Positions 25,855 to 34,546 of a DNA stretch of 37,622 bases are shown one piece after another. Source of the DNA: Candidatus Flexicrinis proximus (GTDB taxonomy: Bacteria > Chloroflexota > Anaerolineae > Aggregatilineales > Phototrophicaceae); the NCBI GenBank assembly GCA_016712885.1, contig JADJQF010000014.1, positions 1 to 37,622 on the forward strand. The letters run 5' to 3'. Within the stretch, counting starts at the first letter, position 1, and each line of letters opens with the position of its first letter. Under the pieces are notes generated by a model that was not told where the DNA came from, searched no databases, and saw only the letters and a program-made list of their open reading frames with translations. A program made the position numbers and the translations under genes.

Positions 25855-26883
25855 ATGTCAAACAGGAAAAGGCCAACTCAGGCAGATGTAGCAAAGCGAG
25901 CCGCTGTCTCGCAGGCGATGGTTTCATACGTCATCAATAATAGTAGTAGCGTGACCATCCCTGAAGAAACGCGAAAGCGCATTCGCGATGCGATGAGCGA
26001 CCTGGGCTATGCCCCGAATGTGACCGCCCGCCGGCTACGCTCCAGCAAAACGCACACCATCGCGGGGGTAATCCCCGATATAACGAATCCCTTCTATCCC
26101 GCCTTTGAGCGCGGTATCCAGGAGACGGTCGATCGTTACGGCTACGATCTCATCATGTACAACACGGACGGAACCGCTGAACGCGAACGTAAATGTCTCG
26201 CCTCGTTCCAACAGGGACGTGTTGATGGGATTGTGGGCGTGTTCTTTCACCTGCGGGCAATGGACTTGGCGTCACTGATTGATCGCTCGATTTCCGTCGT
26301 GCGCCTGGAAGCCATGCCGAAAGTCCCCGGCAACCTGCCGATTGACAACATCTTTATAGACAATATCGCCGCGAGTCGGATGGCGGTCGAATACCTGATC
26401 AACCAGGGGCACACGCAAATCGCAATGCTCACGAGCCGTGAGGGTCCGGCGCGCTTCCGTGAACTTGGTTATCGCGAGGCACTCGACGCCCATCATATCG
26501 AAGTTGACTCTGCCCTCAGCAGCTCTGGGGCCGACAGCGAAGACGGGGGCTATCAGGCAATGAGTCAACTCCTGCAAGGCGGCTTCCGTTCTTCAGCCGT
26601 TTTTGCGGCAAACGACCTGATGGCGATGGGGGCGATTCTTGCTATCCGGGAAGCGGGTTTTAGCATTCCTGATGACATTTCGCTGATGGGATTTGATGAC
26701 ATCCCGACTGCAAGGCTTGTGTATCCTGCGCTGACAACCGTTGCCCAATTTCAACGCCAGCTTGGGCAACGTGCGGCAGAAATGCTCTTGGATCGCCTCG
26801 ATCGTGGACTGTCGGATCGGGGACGCAGTTTAGAAATGCCGTACCAGTTGGTTGAGCGCGACTCGACCGCAAAAAGGAGGTGA
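25855..26883 (+). CDS. LacI-family regulator of the ADP-ribosylglycohydrolase-family module
   Basis: The 342-aa protein begins with the helix-turn-helix TQADVAKRAAVSQAMVSYVI and the hinge-region ARRLRSSKTHTIAGVIPDIT. The effector domain shows NPFYPAFERGIQETVDRYGY, DGIVGVFFHLRAMDLASL, VFAANDLMAMGAILAIREAG and ISLMGFDDIPTARLVYPALT. It probably represses both divergent promoters through the TTATACGTATAA sites and releases them on binding the transported sugar. Its stop codon lies inside AAAAAGGAGGTGA, but the next gene has its own ribosome site further on. Confidence 0.92.
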   Translation: MSNRKRPTQADVAKRAAVSQAMVSYVINNSSSVTIPEETRKRIRDAMSDLGYAPNVTARRLRSSKTHTIAGVIPDITNPFYPAFERGIQETVDRYGYDLIMYNTDGTAERERKCLASFQQGRVDGIVGVFFHLRAMDLASLIDRSISVVRLEAMPKVPGNLPIDNIFIDNIAASRMAVEYLINQGHTQIAMLTSREGPARFRELGYREALDAHHIEVDSALSSSGADSEDGGYQAMSQLLQGGFRSSAVFAANDLMAMGAILAIREAGFSIPDDISLMGFDDIPTARLVYPALTTVAQFQRQLGQRAAEMLLDRLDRGLSDRGRSLEMPYQLVERDSTAKRR

Positions 26884-26953
26884 AGAAGCCGCTGATTGTC
26901 AAATGGCCGAAGTCCCAGAGGTTGATCGCCCAATACTTCCCAGGAGAAATGGA

Positions 26954-28285
26954 ATGAGCAAGAAATCCGCTTTATTGCTGCTGATGGCTGTACTTTTGCT
27001 GCTTGTTGGGACGGCTGTCGCACAGGACAACGTCGTCACGGTGACATGGTGGATGGAAGATTATATCGACATTGACCAGATCAATGAGACACTCGTGAAT
27101 CCGTTCAATGCCGAACACCCAGGTATCCAGCTTGTCGTCACGCCGCAGGTGGAACTCAACAACACCCTGCGCACCGCGCTGGCCTCGGGCGAGGCCCCGG
27201 ACATCCTGCAGACCCCGGGCGCGTCATTCATCGCGGAGTTCCTGAAGTCTGGGTTGATCATGAATCTACAGGATGCGGCAGTCGCAAATGGATGGGAAGA
27301 GAAGCTGCTGCCCTGGGCGTATCAATCCGGAATTCTCGAGGGCGGGCTTTACAGCATCCCCCTGACCTATGAGAGCATGGTGATGCTGTACAACAAGACC
27401 GTGTTCGAACAGAACGGTTGGACTCCGCCGACCAATCTGGCCGAGTTCGAAGCCGTTTCCGAAGCCGCTATCGCCGCCGGCATCAACCCGCTGTCCTACG
27501 GTAACCTGCGCTCGCAGCCAAATAACGAACATCTGGTTGGAATTTACCTGAATAACTATGCCGGACCGGAAAACGTCTATAAGGCACTGATTGGCGAGAA
27601 GTCCTGGACCGACCCGGAATTCGCCGAAGCCATCGCCTTGCTCAAGACGCATATCGCCGACAACGGCTGGTACTCGGGCAGTCTCGAGACCTACTTTGCA
27701 TATGGATGGGACGAATTCTGGGGTGAATTCTCGACTGGTGGCGCCGCCATGATGTTTATCGGCACCTGGGGTTTCCGCGGCGCGACGGAATTCTTCGCCG
27801 AAACCGAATACGACTGGGACTGGGCGCCGCTGCCAGTATTCTCGGAAGGCGCGGGCGAGTACAACTACGAACTGGCAACAGGCAGCACGCTGTCGGTAAA
27901 CGCCGAGTCGGAGAATCCGGAAGCGGTCATCACGGTTCTCGATTGGCTGATGAGCGATCCGGCACGAGTGTTGACCATCGCCTCCGGCTACGGCTATGGC
28001 GAGTACATGATCCCGCTGCACTTCACGGCGGAAGACTTCCCTGCCGACGCCGATCCGCGGATCGTTCGTTTCTTCTCCGATTTTGCGGCAGTGACCGGGG
28101 AAGGCCGTGTCGGCTACACGACATGGACGTTCTGGCCGGCGGATCCGAATATCCAGTTGTGGGAGTCGGTCGAAGGCGTCTGGTTCGACGAACTGAGCGT
28201 TGAAGACTATCTTGCCGAACAACAGGCGCTCTGGGAACAGGCGCGTGCCGACGGCGCGACGCTGCCCATTCCGGCTCGTCAGTAG
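26954..28285 (+). CDS. Sugar ABC transporter binding protein (solute-binding family 1)
   Basis: The 443-aa protein has a signal peptide (ALLLLMAVLLLLVGTAVAQ) after MSKKS. Typical segments are VTVTWWMEDYIDIDQINETL, ASGEAPDILQTPGASFIAEF, SIPLTYESMVMLYNKTVFEQ, GGAAMMFIGTWGFRGA and GYGEYMIPL. ATG 26954 follows AGGAG and is preferred to upstream in-frame starts. It is the first structural gene after the LacI regulator, and its substrate is probably a product of the secreted hydrolase. Many aromatic residues (WW, DWDWA, WTFW) fit stacking against a sugar or base; this is inference. Confidence 0.92.
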   Translation: MSKKSALLLLMAVLLLLVGTAVAQDNVVTVTWWMEDYIDIDQINETLVNPFNAEHPGIQLVVTPQVELNNTLRTALASGEAPDILQTPGASFIAEFLKSGLIMNLQDAAVANGWEEKLLPWAYQSGILEGGLYSIPLTYESMVMLYNKTVFEQNGWTPPTNLAEFEAVSEAAIAAGINPLSYGNLRSQPNNEHLVGIYLNNYAGPENVYKALIGEKSWTDPEFAEAIALLKTHIADNGWYSGSLETYFAYGWDEFWGEFSTGGAAMMFIGTWGFRGATEFFAETEYDWDWAPLPVFSEGAGEYNYELATGSTLSVNAESENPEAVITVLDWLMSDPARVLTIASGYGYGEYMIPLHFTAEDFPADADPRIVRFFSDFAAVTGEGRVGYTTWTFWPADPNIQLWESVEGVWFDELSVEDYLAEQQALWEQARADGATLPIPARQ

Positions 28286-28300
28286 ACATCGGTATCTCGT

Positions 28301-28333
28301 GGGTGGAGGTGCAGTACGCCTGCGCCTCCACCC
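28301..28333 (+). other. Hairpin between binding-protein and permease genes
   Basis: GGGTGGAGG (28301-28309) pairs with CCTCCACCC (28325-28333); after one mismatch GCAG pairs with CTGC around a five-base loop. It lies 15 bases after the stop and lacks a T-tract. Confidence 0.65.
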
Positions 28334-28402
28334 AACAACTGTCGTTCTCGAACCCGGACAAACCCTACTTTGCCTGTTCGCTCCAAGTGTTAGGCAGATG
28401 CC

Positions 28403-29311
28403 ATGACCGATTCCATGAAGGTTGCTTCTGTGCAGCCAAAACCTAGCCGCCTCGAAGGCCTTGGTCGATGGGCATTCGTCCTCCCAGTCCTGATTATCAA
28501 CCTGGTTGTAGTGGTCATCCCGTCGATCGCCGGCCTCGGAGTCGCGTTCACCGACTGGACGGGATACAACTCGCCGAGCTTCATAGGACTAGCCAATTTC
28601 CAACGTCTCTTTCAGGACGAAGTCTTCTTCATCGCGCTCAAGAACAACCTCGTCTGGACCGCCATGTTTCTTACGGCCCCGATTGCTGTAGGCCTTATGG
28701 GGGCATATATCCTTTCAACCGTAAAAAAAGGGCAAATGATTTTTCGGGTACTCTATTTTATCCCGTATGTGGTCGCCAGCGTCGTCAGTTCTCAACTATG
28801 GCGTCAGCTTCTGCACCCGCGCGTAGGTATCGGCCCACTGTTGGCGGATATGGGGATCACGTTTCTGGACTTCCCGATCTTTGGGACTCGGGAAACGGCG
28901 CTGTTAGCCGTCGCTTTCGTGGATGCCTGGCACTTCTGGGGCTTCCTTGTGGTGATCTATCTGTCGGCGATGTCCGCCGTCGATACCGAACTGTACGAAG
29001 TCGCGCGTCTTGATGGAGCAACCCGATTCCAGCAGTTCCGCTTTGTCACCCTGCCCAGCATTCGACCCACGCTGGTATTCACCATCCTGATGATCATCAT
29101 CTGGTCGTCGACGACTTTCGACTATATCTACATGTTGACCAGTGGTGGCCCAAATCATGCCACGGAGGTGATGTCCACCTACCTCTATGACAACGCCTTT
29201 AACCGGTTTGACGCCGGATATGCAGCGACCATCGGAATGATGATGAGTATCTGGGTTGCCCTGGCCGTGGCGGGCTTTGTTTACTTGAGAAGACGCGGAT
29301 GGGAGATCTAG
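28403..29311 (+). CDS. CUT1 sugar ABC transporter, first permease (MalF-like)
   Basis: The 302-aa protein has six membrane segments, starting with WAFVLPVLIINLVVVVIPSI, and the ATPase-docking loop YEVARLDGATRFQQFRFVTL. The tail VYLRRRGWEI is positively charged, as is usual for the cytoplasmic end. The second permease starts seven bases after its stop. It forms the membrane channel for the ligand of the protein at 26954. No ATPase gene is near; CUT1 systems without one often share an MsmX-type ATPase encoded elsewhere. Confidence 0.92.
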   Translation: MTDSMKVASVQPKPSRLEGLGRWAFVLPVLIINLVVVVIPSIAGLGVAFTDWTGYNSPSFIGLANFQRLFQDEVFFIALKNNLVWTAMFLTAPIAVGLMGAYILSTVKKGQMIFRVLYFIPYVVASVVSSQLWRQLLHPRVGIGPLLADMGITFLDFPIFGTRETALLAVAFVDAWHFWGFLVVIYLSAMSAVDTELYEVARLDGATRFQQFRFVTLPSIRPTLVFTILMIIIWSSTTFDYIYMLTSGGPNHATEVMSTYLYDNAFNRFDAGYAATIGMMMSIWVALAVAGFVYLRRRGWEI

Positions 29312-29317
29312 GTCAAT

Positions 29318-30148
29318 ATGAAGCAGAGTCGCACCGCATCTGCCATACCCAGCTACACGGTCCTGATACTTCTGGCTGTCTTTGCAGTGGCGCCACTCAT
29401 CGTCCTGGGTCTGAACTCCGTGAAATCGACAGCGGAGATCTCTCGGAATCCAGTTGGCTTCCCTGAAACGATAGTCTGGCAGAACTTCACGGATGCGTGG
29501 GACCAGGGTAACTATGCCACGACGATCCGCAACAGCATCGTGCTCACGGCCAGTACGATTGCCGGAACACTGTCGCTTGCCGGGTTGGCGGCGTACGCGC
29601 TGGCCCGCTTGAAGCTCAGGGGAGCCGGTCTGATCACCTTTTACTTTCTGGTCGGTACCAGTGTGCCGGCGCAGTTGTTCATGATCCCGCTGTTCTTTGT
29701 GTGGCGCGAGTTAGGTCTTGTGAACACGCACATCGGATTGATCCTGATCTACTGCGGAATCTACTCCCCATTTGCTACTTACCTTCTGCGCTCTTATATG
29801 GTCGCCCTGCCGGAAGAATTTGTAGAGGCGGCGAAGATCGACGGAGCCTCACACTGGCATGTGTTCCGGCACATCATTATGCCGCTGTCATGGCCCGGCT
29901 TCCTGACCGCGGGACTTGTCGTTGGGTTGAACGTGTGGAATGAGTTCCTCTTTGCCGTGACCTTCCTGCCGGGGCCCGAAAACCGGCCAATTGCCACCAG
30001 CCTGTTCGTATTTCAGGCGCGTTTCGGGCGGGACTGGGGGTTGACCAGCGCCGGGTCTGTGATCATGGTGCTGCCCGTAATCGTGCTATTCCTGCTTCTT
30101 CAGCGCCGCTTTATCGAAGGGTTGACCCAGGGTGGTCTAAAGGCTTAA
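29318..30148 (+). CDS. CUT1 sugar ABC transporter, second permease (MalG-like)
   Basis: The 276-aa protein has six membrane segments from YTVLILLAVFAVAPLIVLGL on, the MalG-type segment FYFLVGTSVPAQLFMIPLFF and the docking loop VEAAKIDGASHWHVFRHIIM. It ends RRFIEGLTQGGLKA, the usual MalG tail. It completes the importer with the preceding permease and is followed after 29 bases by the cytoplasmic ADP-ribosylglycohydrolase-family gene, so the imported ligand is probably that enzyme's substrate. Confidence 0.92.
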   Translation: MKQSRTASAIPSYTVLILLAVFAVAPLIVLGLNSVKSTAEISRNPVGFPETIVWQNFTDAWDQGNYATTIRNSIVLTASTIAGTLSLAGLAAYALARLKLRGAGLITFYFLVGTSVPAQLFMIPLFFVWRELGLVNTHIGLILIYCGIYSPFATYLLRSYMVALPEEFVEAAKIDGASHWHVFRHIIMPLSWPGFLTAGLVVGLNVWNEFLFAVTFLPGPENRPIATSLFVFQARFGRDWGLTSAGSVIMVLPVIVLFLLLQRRFIEGLTQGGLKA

Positions 30149-30177
30149 CGACCGCCATCACCGTAGAAAGGCATATC

Positions 30178-32341
30178 ATGTCACTTCCATCAAACTACCT
30201 CGAGCGAGTCTATGCCGGTGTTCTGGGGAAGATCATCGGGGTCTATCTGGGGCGTCCGTTCGAGGGCTGGTCCTACGACTCTATCATGCAGGAACTCGGG
30301 AAATCAATTACTATGTCCACGAGAAACTCAACGTCCCTCTCATCGTCACGGACGACGACATTTCAGGAACCTTCACATTTCTCCGCGCGCTTGCCGACTA
30401 CGGCAATACGCGAGAGATCACGCCCGCGCAGATCGGCCATACGTGGTTGAACTACATCGTAGAAGAGCAGTCGATTCTGTGGTGGGGCGGAATGGGCAAT
30501 TCCACCGAACACACGGCCTTCCTTCGCCTGAAATCCGGAATCGAAGCACCAGCGAGCGGCTCAATCGCGCTCAATGGCAAAGTCGTTGCAGAACAGATCG
30601 GTTCGCAAATCTTTATCGACGGGTGGGGAATGGTCTCTCCCGGCGATCCCGCGCTTGCAGCGGACTTTGCCCGCAGGGCATCCAGCGTCAGCCATGATGG
30701 CGAAGCAATCTACGGCGCACAGGTGATCGCGGCGATGGAAGCTCAGGCCTTCGTCGAAACTGACATCAGCAAACTGATTGATACTGGAATCTCGTTCATC
30801 CCCAAAGACTCAGTCATCGCTCGCATGATTCTGGATATCCGCGAATGGCACGCCGAAGTACCCGATTGGCGCAAGGCGCGTGAACTGCTCGACAAACACT
30901 ACGGATATGCCATCTATGGCGGCAACTGCCATATGGTTCCCAATCACGGGTTGATCATTCTCTCCTTGCTTTACGGCGATGACGACTTCCAGAAGTCTTT
31001 GATGATCGTCAATACGGCGGGATGGGATACCGACTGCAACTCGGGGAATGTAGGCTGTTTGCTCGGGATCAAGAATGGACTGACGACGATAGATCAGGGA
31101 CCTGATTGGCGGGGTCCGGTTGCGGACAAGCTCTATCTCCCGACGGCCGATGGTGGACGCTCCATCTCGGATGCCGTCGCGGAGACCTACCACGTCGTCA
31201 ATATGGGCCGCGCGCTTCAGCAATTAGGACCGCTCGTCCCCAAACAAGGGGCACGCTTCCACTTCGAGCTGCCCGGCTCCGTTCAGGGGTTTGTCAGCGA
31301 AGAGTCGGTTACGGCGCAGGGTGTCGTAACCCTGGAAAATACCGAGGGTTTCAGCGAGACGGGCAGCCGCACACTGGCGATCCACTATCATGGCCTGGCG
31401 ATCGGGCGAATCGGGCGGGCAGAGACCCTGCATTCATTCCGTCGCGCGAGATCGCCCGCTATTTCGAGCGACGCGGCTATCGGCTGTTGGCCTCTCCAAC
31501 GCTTTACCCGGGCCAGACAATACGCGCTCGTGTTGTTGCCGGCGCACAAAACGGCAAACCTGTACAGGTAAGTCTCTATCTCAAGCATTACAACGCCACG
31601 GATGATCTCTCCGCCCTTCAAAGCGAGACGGCGCGCCTGGCTCCGGGCGAATCGACCGTGATGACCTGGCGTGTGCCGATTACGCACTGTTATCCGATTG
31701 CCTTTGTGGGCGTACAGATCGAAGGTGCGGGCGGGCAGCGCGGAACAGTCTTCCTGGATTATTTGACCTGGGGCGGTGCACCGGAAGCCATACTCAACCG
31801 GCCAGTCGAGCGGGAAAAGAATCGGCTCGCCCACGTTGCAGGCCCGATGCTCTGGAAAATGGCCTGGATTGATGGGTTTACCAGTCGCGAACGCCTCGCA
31901 GATCTCGACTACTGGCCCGAATCATACCGCCTGATCCAAAACAGAGGGCGCGGTCTGCAAATTCAGGGGACCCGTGAGTGGACGGACTATCAGGTCACTG
32001 CCAGCATGACCCCGCACATGTGCATAGCAGGCGGCGTGGCTGTCCGCGTTCAGGGAATGACACGCTACTATGCGCTGCTCATCGACCGCGAGAAAACCAG
32101 GATCATTCGGGCTTTCGAGGGACGTGACACTGTCCTTGCCGAACTGAACTCGGGTTGGGAATTTGGCCGAACTTATGAGTTGAACCTGAAGGTGGAAGGC
32201 AATCGCTTAGTTGGATCTATCGATGGTGTAGAGGTTCTCACGGCACAAGACCCAGACCATCTGTACACGGGGGGCGGCATGGCGTTGATCTCGGAAGAGG
32301 GCCGCATTGGCTGCAATCACGTTGAGGTGCGTCCTGTTTGA
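30178..32341 (+). CDS. Cytoplasmic ADP-ribosylglycohydrolase-family protein with C-terminal lectin-like domain, two frameshifts
   Basis: About 720 aa once repaired. The start MSLPSNYLERVYAGVLGKII is open to about 30298. One missing G in a GGG run restores YYVHEKLNVPLIVTDDDISG, with the metal triad DDD at 30351-30359. The middle frame holds GGMGNSTEHTAF, FIDGWGMVSPGDPALAADF, SVSHDGEAIYGAQVIAAM and NTAGWDTDCNSGNVG, the second metal motif. A missing C near 31424 leads to FIPSREIARYF. The C-terminal part (TREWTDYQVTASMTPHMC, YYALLIDREK, SGWEFGRTYELNLKVEG, GSIDGVEVL) resembles concanavalin-like beta sandwiches. No signal peptide is seen. It is homologous in core fold to the secreted protein at 23787 and in the same regulon. 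Confidence 0.88.
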
Positions 32342-32355
32342 CGGTGACAAGTAGC

Positions 32356-32403
32356 CGTCGTCGGCGTATTGCGGACACGCCATCCCGCAATACGCCGACG
32401 ACG
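32356..32403 (+). terminator. Long hairpin after the ADP-ribosylglycohydrolase-family operon
   Basis: CGTCGTCGGCGTATTGCGG (32356-32374) and its exact complement at 32385-32403 form a perfect 19-base stem with a ten-base loop, 15 bases after the operon's last stop. No T-tract follows, so it may be a Rho-independent-like block, a stabiliser or a trace of an inserted repeat. Confidence 0.55.
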
Positions 32404-32425
32404 ATCAAGAAAGCCGTGCTACTGC

Positions 32426-32574
32426 GTGTCCGTCGTCAGAGCATGTTTGACACAAGATGCAAAAAGTGACCTTACCCCAGTTTAGCGACGGAGAAAATGT
32501 CCGATAGACTTCGCGTAAGGAGAAGAAGATGGGCAGCTACAAGAAGTACACCGACGAGTGTCCGTCGTCAGAGC
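32426..32574. repeat. 17-base direct repeat flanking an IS3-like 5' fragment
   Basis: GTGTCCGTCGTCAGAGC occurs at 32426-32442 and 32558-32574. Between them ATG 32529, preceded by AAGGAGAAGAAG, begins MGSYKKYTDE, which resembles the start of IS3-type OrfA proteins. The reading changes character exactly at the second repeat copy. The rest of the element is gone. A deletion or an imprecise excision between short repeats is a plausible origin. Confidence 0.5.
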
Positions 32575-32800
32575 CTTTCGGACGTCGGGGCTCAAGAAAG
32601 TATATGAGCAACTCGTGTCCGCCAAGCGGAAAGTTCTCGTTGCAATTCAATTGCACTTCCCAATTATCGCGGATAGCAGCTACCGGCGTGATGCGATCCT
32701 GAAAGCTCGCCATGCAGCGGGGGAGACGTTGTCGTCTCTTGCCCTCGAATTCGGACTAACTCGGCAACGTGTTCTTCAGATCGTCAAATCAAGCAACTGA
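32558..32800 (+). CDS. Small helix-turn-helix protein, first of two
   Basis: The frame is open from GTG 32558, which lies in the direct repeat, for 80 aa. The C-terminal part, RRDAILKARHAAGETLSSLA followed by LEFGLTRQRVLQIVKS, has the pattern of a sigma-70 region-4-like or plasmid-type helix-turn-helix (G-x-x-L-x-x-L-A-x-x-x-G-[LI]-[ST]-R-Q-R-V-x-Q-I). The true start is uncertain because the repeat may have joined foreign sequence to the gene. The target is unknown. Confidence 0.5.
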   Translation: MSVVRAFRTSGLKKVYEQLVSAKRKVLVAIQLHFPIIADSSYRRDAILKARHAAGETLSSLALEFGLTRQRVLQIVKSSN

Positions 32801-32815
32801 TATTGGGGAACGAAT

Positions 32816-33099
32816 ATGGCTTCTACGACGCAAATCGCTTCAACTGCGCCGCATGAAACATTCGATCCGTAGAGTGCTGCGATTGCTTTATCCAATCGGT
32901 ATCACCATCGATCTACGAACGAAACAAACGCATCTGGCAGCGATTTGAGGAGGGTGAGGGGCTGTCAGACATCGCGCGCGATTACGACATCTCACCGCAA
33001 TGTATATCGCAAGTCTTGCGGCATAGATGCCGGACAGAGGGTTGCGCAAGGTCTAGTCGTTTGATGACTGCGGATGTCAGTGCCGCTTGTCGGGAGTAG
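32816..33099 (+). pseudogene. Small helix-turn-helix protein, second of two, frameshifted
   Basis: ATG 32816 has GGGGAA upstream and reads MASTTQIASTAPHETFDP before a TAG. One base out of frame the reading continues ECCDCFIQSVSPSIYERNKR, then IWQRFEEGEGLSDIARDYDI and SPQCISQVLRH, and stops at TAG 33097-33099. The second part repeats the helix-turn-helix pattern of the ORF just before it (E-G-x-x-L-S-x-I-A-x-x-Y-x-I-S-x-Q-x-I-S-Q-V). An ECCDC cluster precedes it. It may be a diverged tandem copy. Confidence 0.45.
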
Positions 33100-33480
33100 A
33101 CCTTGAGTCAGCGCCATTGGCACAAGCTCGTCACAATAGCCCGCGGAAAGGCGGTTTTCACATCGACTGCTGCGGATCATGCGTCACCAGCATGTACATT
33201 CGCACTTTACACCTTGCATCCAAATTGCTCTGACGACGTGCAGATTCGTCCAGTGGGTTGCAGACGAACATCCGCGAACTGATGCTCAATGTATGGGGTA
33301 AGGTGATTCCATAGTTGTAGACACGGTTGGCAATGAGGGAACCGGCTCGCTCACCGGGTGGCGGCGTAACGCTGAGTGCCGGCCTGACCTTCGCCTTAAT
33401 TGCCGTGAATTATCAGTCTGCCTATCGCAACGGATGGGGGAACGTCCAAGATGCGCGTCTTGGCGTATATGGCCGGCAGC
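33100..33480. other. Intergenic stretch with no recognised feature
   Basis: I recognise no gene, repeat or site in these 380 bases. A short plus-strand frame near 33360-33500 (reading GVTLSAGLTFALIAVNYQSA) is open and mildly protein-like, but it has no clear start and runs into the dehydrogenase's 3' end on the other strand. Confidence 0.4.
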
Positions 33481-34497
33481 CTAGGTTACCACCACTGACT
33501 TAATCCCTTCAAATCGGCTTGCAGCTTCCAGCGCCTGCTCGACACCATCCAGATTGACCTTCTGTGTAAAAAAGCCCATCACGGGCAGTTCCCCACTGCT
33601 GAGGATTTCGAGCGCCTTATGAAAATGCTGCGGACCAAAACCGAAGGTGCCCAGTACGGCGATCTCGTCGTAGTGAATACGATTGACCGGCAGCGAGAGT
33701 GAAGCGTCTTTCGGCATGCCGGCAAATAAGTTGACGCCTCCGCCCTTGGCGACGAGATTCAAAGCCTCTTGAACCACGCCGACGTTTCCGACCGAAACCA
33801 TAACCTTCTCCGGTCCATATGGCAGTATCTTCTTGAGTTCTGCTGCGAGATCCTGCTTTGACACATCGACCACAAGATCGGCCACCTGTGCCGCGTACGA
33901 CAGTCTGTCAGCGGTCATCCCGCTGAGAATAACCGGTGTTGCCCCCAGTACCTTGCCGAGCGCAGCCTGCAGTATTCCCATCGGGCCATCGCCCATCACA
34001 AGCAGAGACTGCCCCGCCTTCATGTCAAGCGCCTCCAAGCCGTGCAGGCAGCAGGCCAGAGGCTCGGTCAGTGAAGCGGTGACATAGTCGAGGTGACTGG
34101 GAATCTTCAGCAAAACCTGATCCGCGATCCGCTTCGGCACTCGAATCATCTCCGCGAACCCGCCCGGTTCAAGAGACGACTCGAATAGATTCTCGCACAG
34201 GCTGAAGAGATTGCGCCGGCACATATTGCAGGACAAGCAGGGCGCGTAGGGTGCAGCAACGACACGATCCCCGATCTTGAACCCTGAGTGTCGTGTATCG
34301 ATCACGACACCTGAGATTTCATGCCCCAGAACACTTCCCGGCGGAATCATCGGGTGTCCACGAACAAATGTTTTGACATCGGTTCCGCAGATTCCGCAGG
34401 CTTTCATCGCGAGCAAAACTTCGCCGTCCGCACAGGTCGGCGTAGGAATGGTCTCAATGCGGACGTTTCGTGGTTCGTTGTACCTGACAGCCTTCAT
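33481..34497 (-). CDS. Zinc-dependent MDR alcohol/polyol dehydrogenase
   Basis: The 338-aa protein has the catalytic zinc site in ACGICGTDVKTF and GSVLGHEISGVV and the structural zinc cysteines in CLSCNMCRRNLFSLCEN. The nucleotide fold follows with LLVMGDGPMGILQAALGKVL. This layout fits sorbitol, threonine or galactitol-type dehydrogenases that oxidise a secondary alcohol with NAD(P)+. ATG 34497 has AAAGGG upstream. It is the last gene of the operon with the TIM-barrel isomerase (49 bases before it) and the UgpB-like transporter, which suggests oxidation of an imported polyol or sugar. Confidence 0.9.
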   Translation of the reverse strand: MKAVRYNEPRNVRIETIPTPTCADGEVLLAMKACGICGTDVKTFVRGHPMIPPGSVLGHEISGVVIDTRHSGFKIGDRVVAAPYAPCLSCNMCRRNLFSLCENLFESSLEPGGFAEMIRVPKRIADQVLLKIPSHLDYVTASLTEPLACCLHGLEALDMKAGQSLLVMGDGPMGILQAALGKVLGATPVILSGMTADRLSYAAQVADLVVDVSKQDLAAELKKILPYGPEKVMVSVGNVGVVQEALNLVAKGGGVNLFAGMPKDASLSLPVNRIHYDEIAVLGTFGFGPQHFHKALEILSSGELPVMGFFTQKVNLDGVEQALEAASRFEGIKSVVVT

Positions 34498-34546
34498 GGG
34501 AGTACCCTTTGATCACAAAGTGGAGCACATGTGAACGTTATTCAAT

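Noticed and set aside
27266..28222. Long minus-strand open frame (318 codons) opposite the binding protein
   Set aside because: It lies wholly antisense to a well-supported binding-protein gene; its composition is the shadow of that gene and no family pattern is visible.
30178..32341. Splitting the cytoplasmic ADP-ribosylglycohydrolase-family gene into three separate genes
   Set aside because: The pieces carry consecutive parts of one fold, and single missing G/C bases at runs restore one continuous protein.
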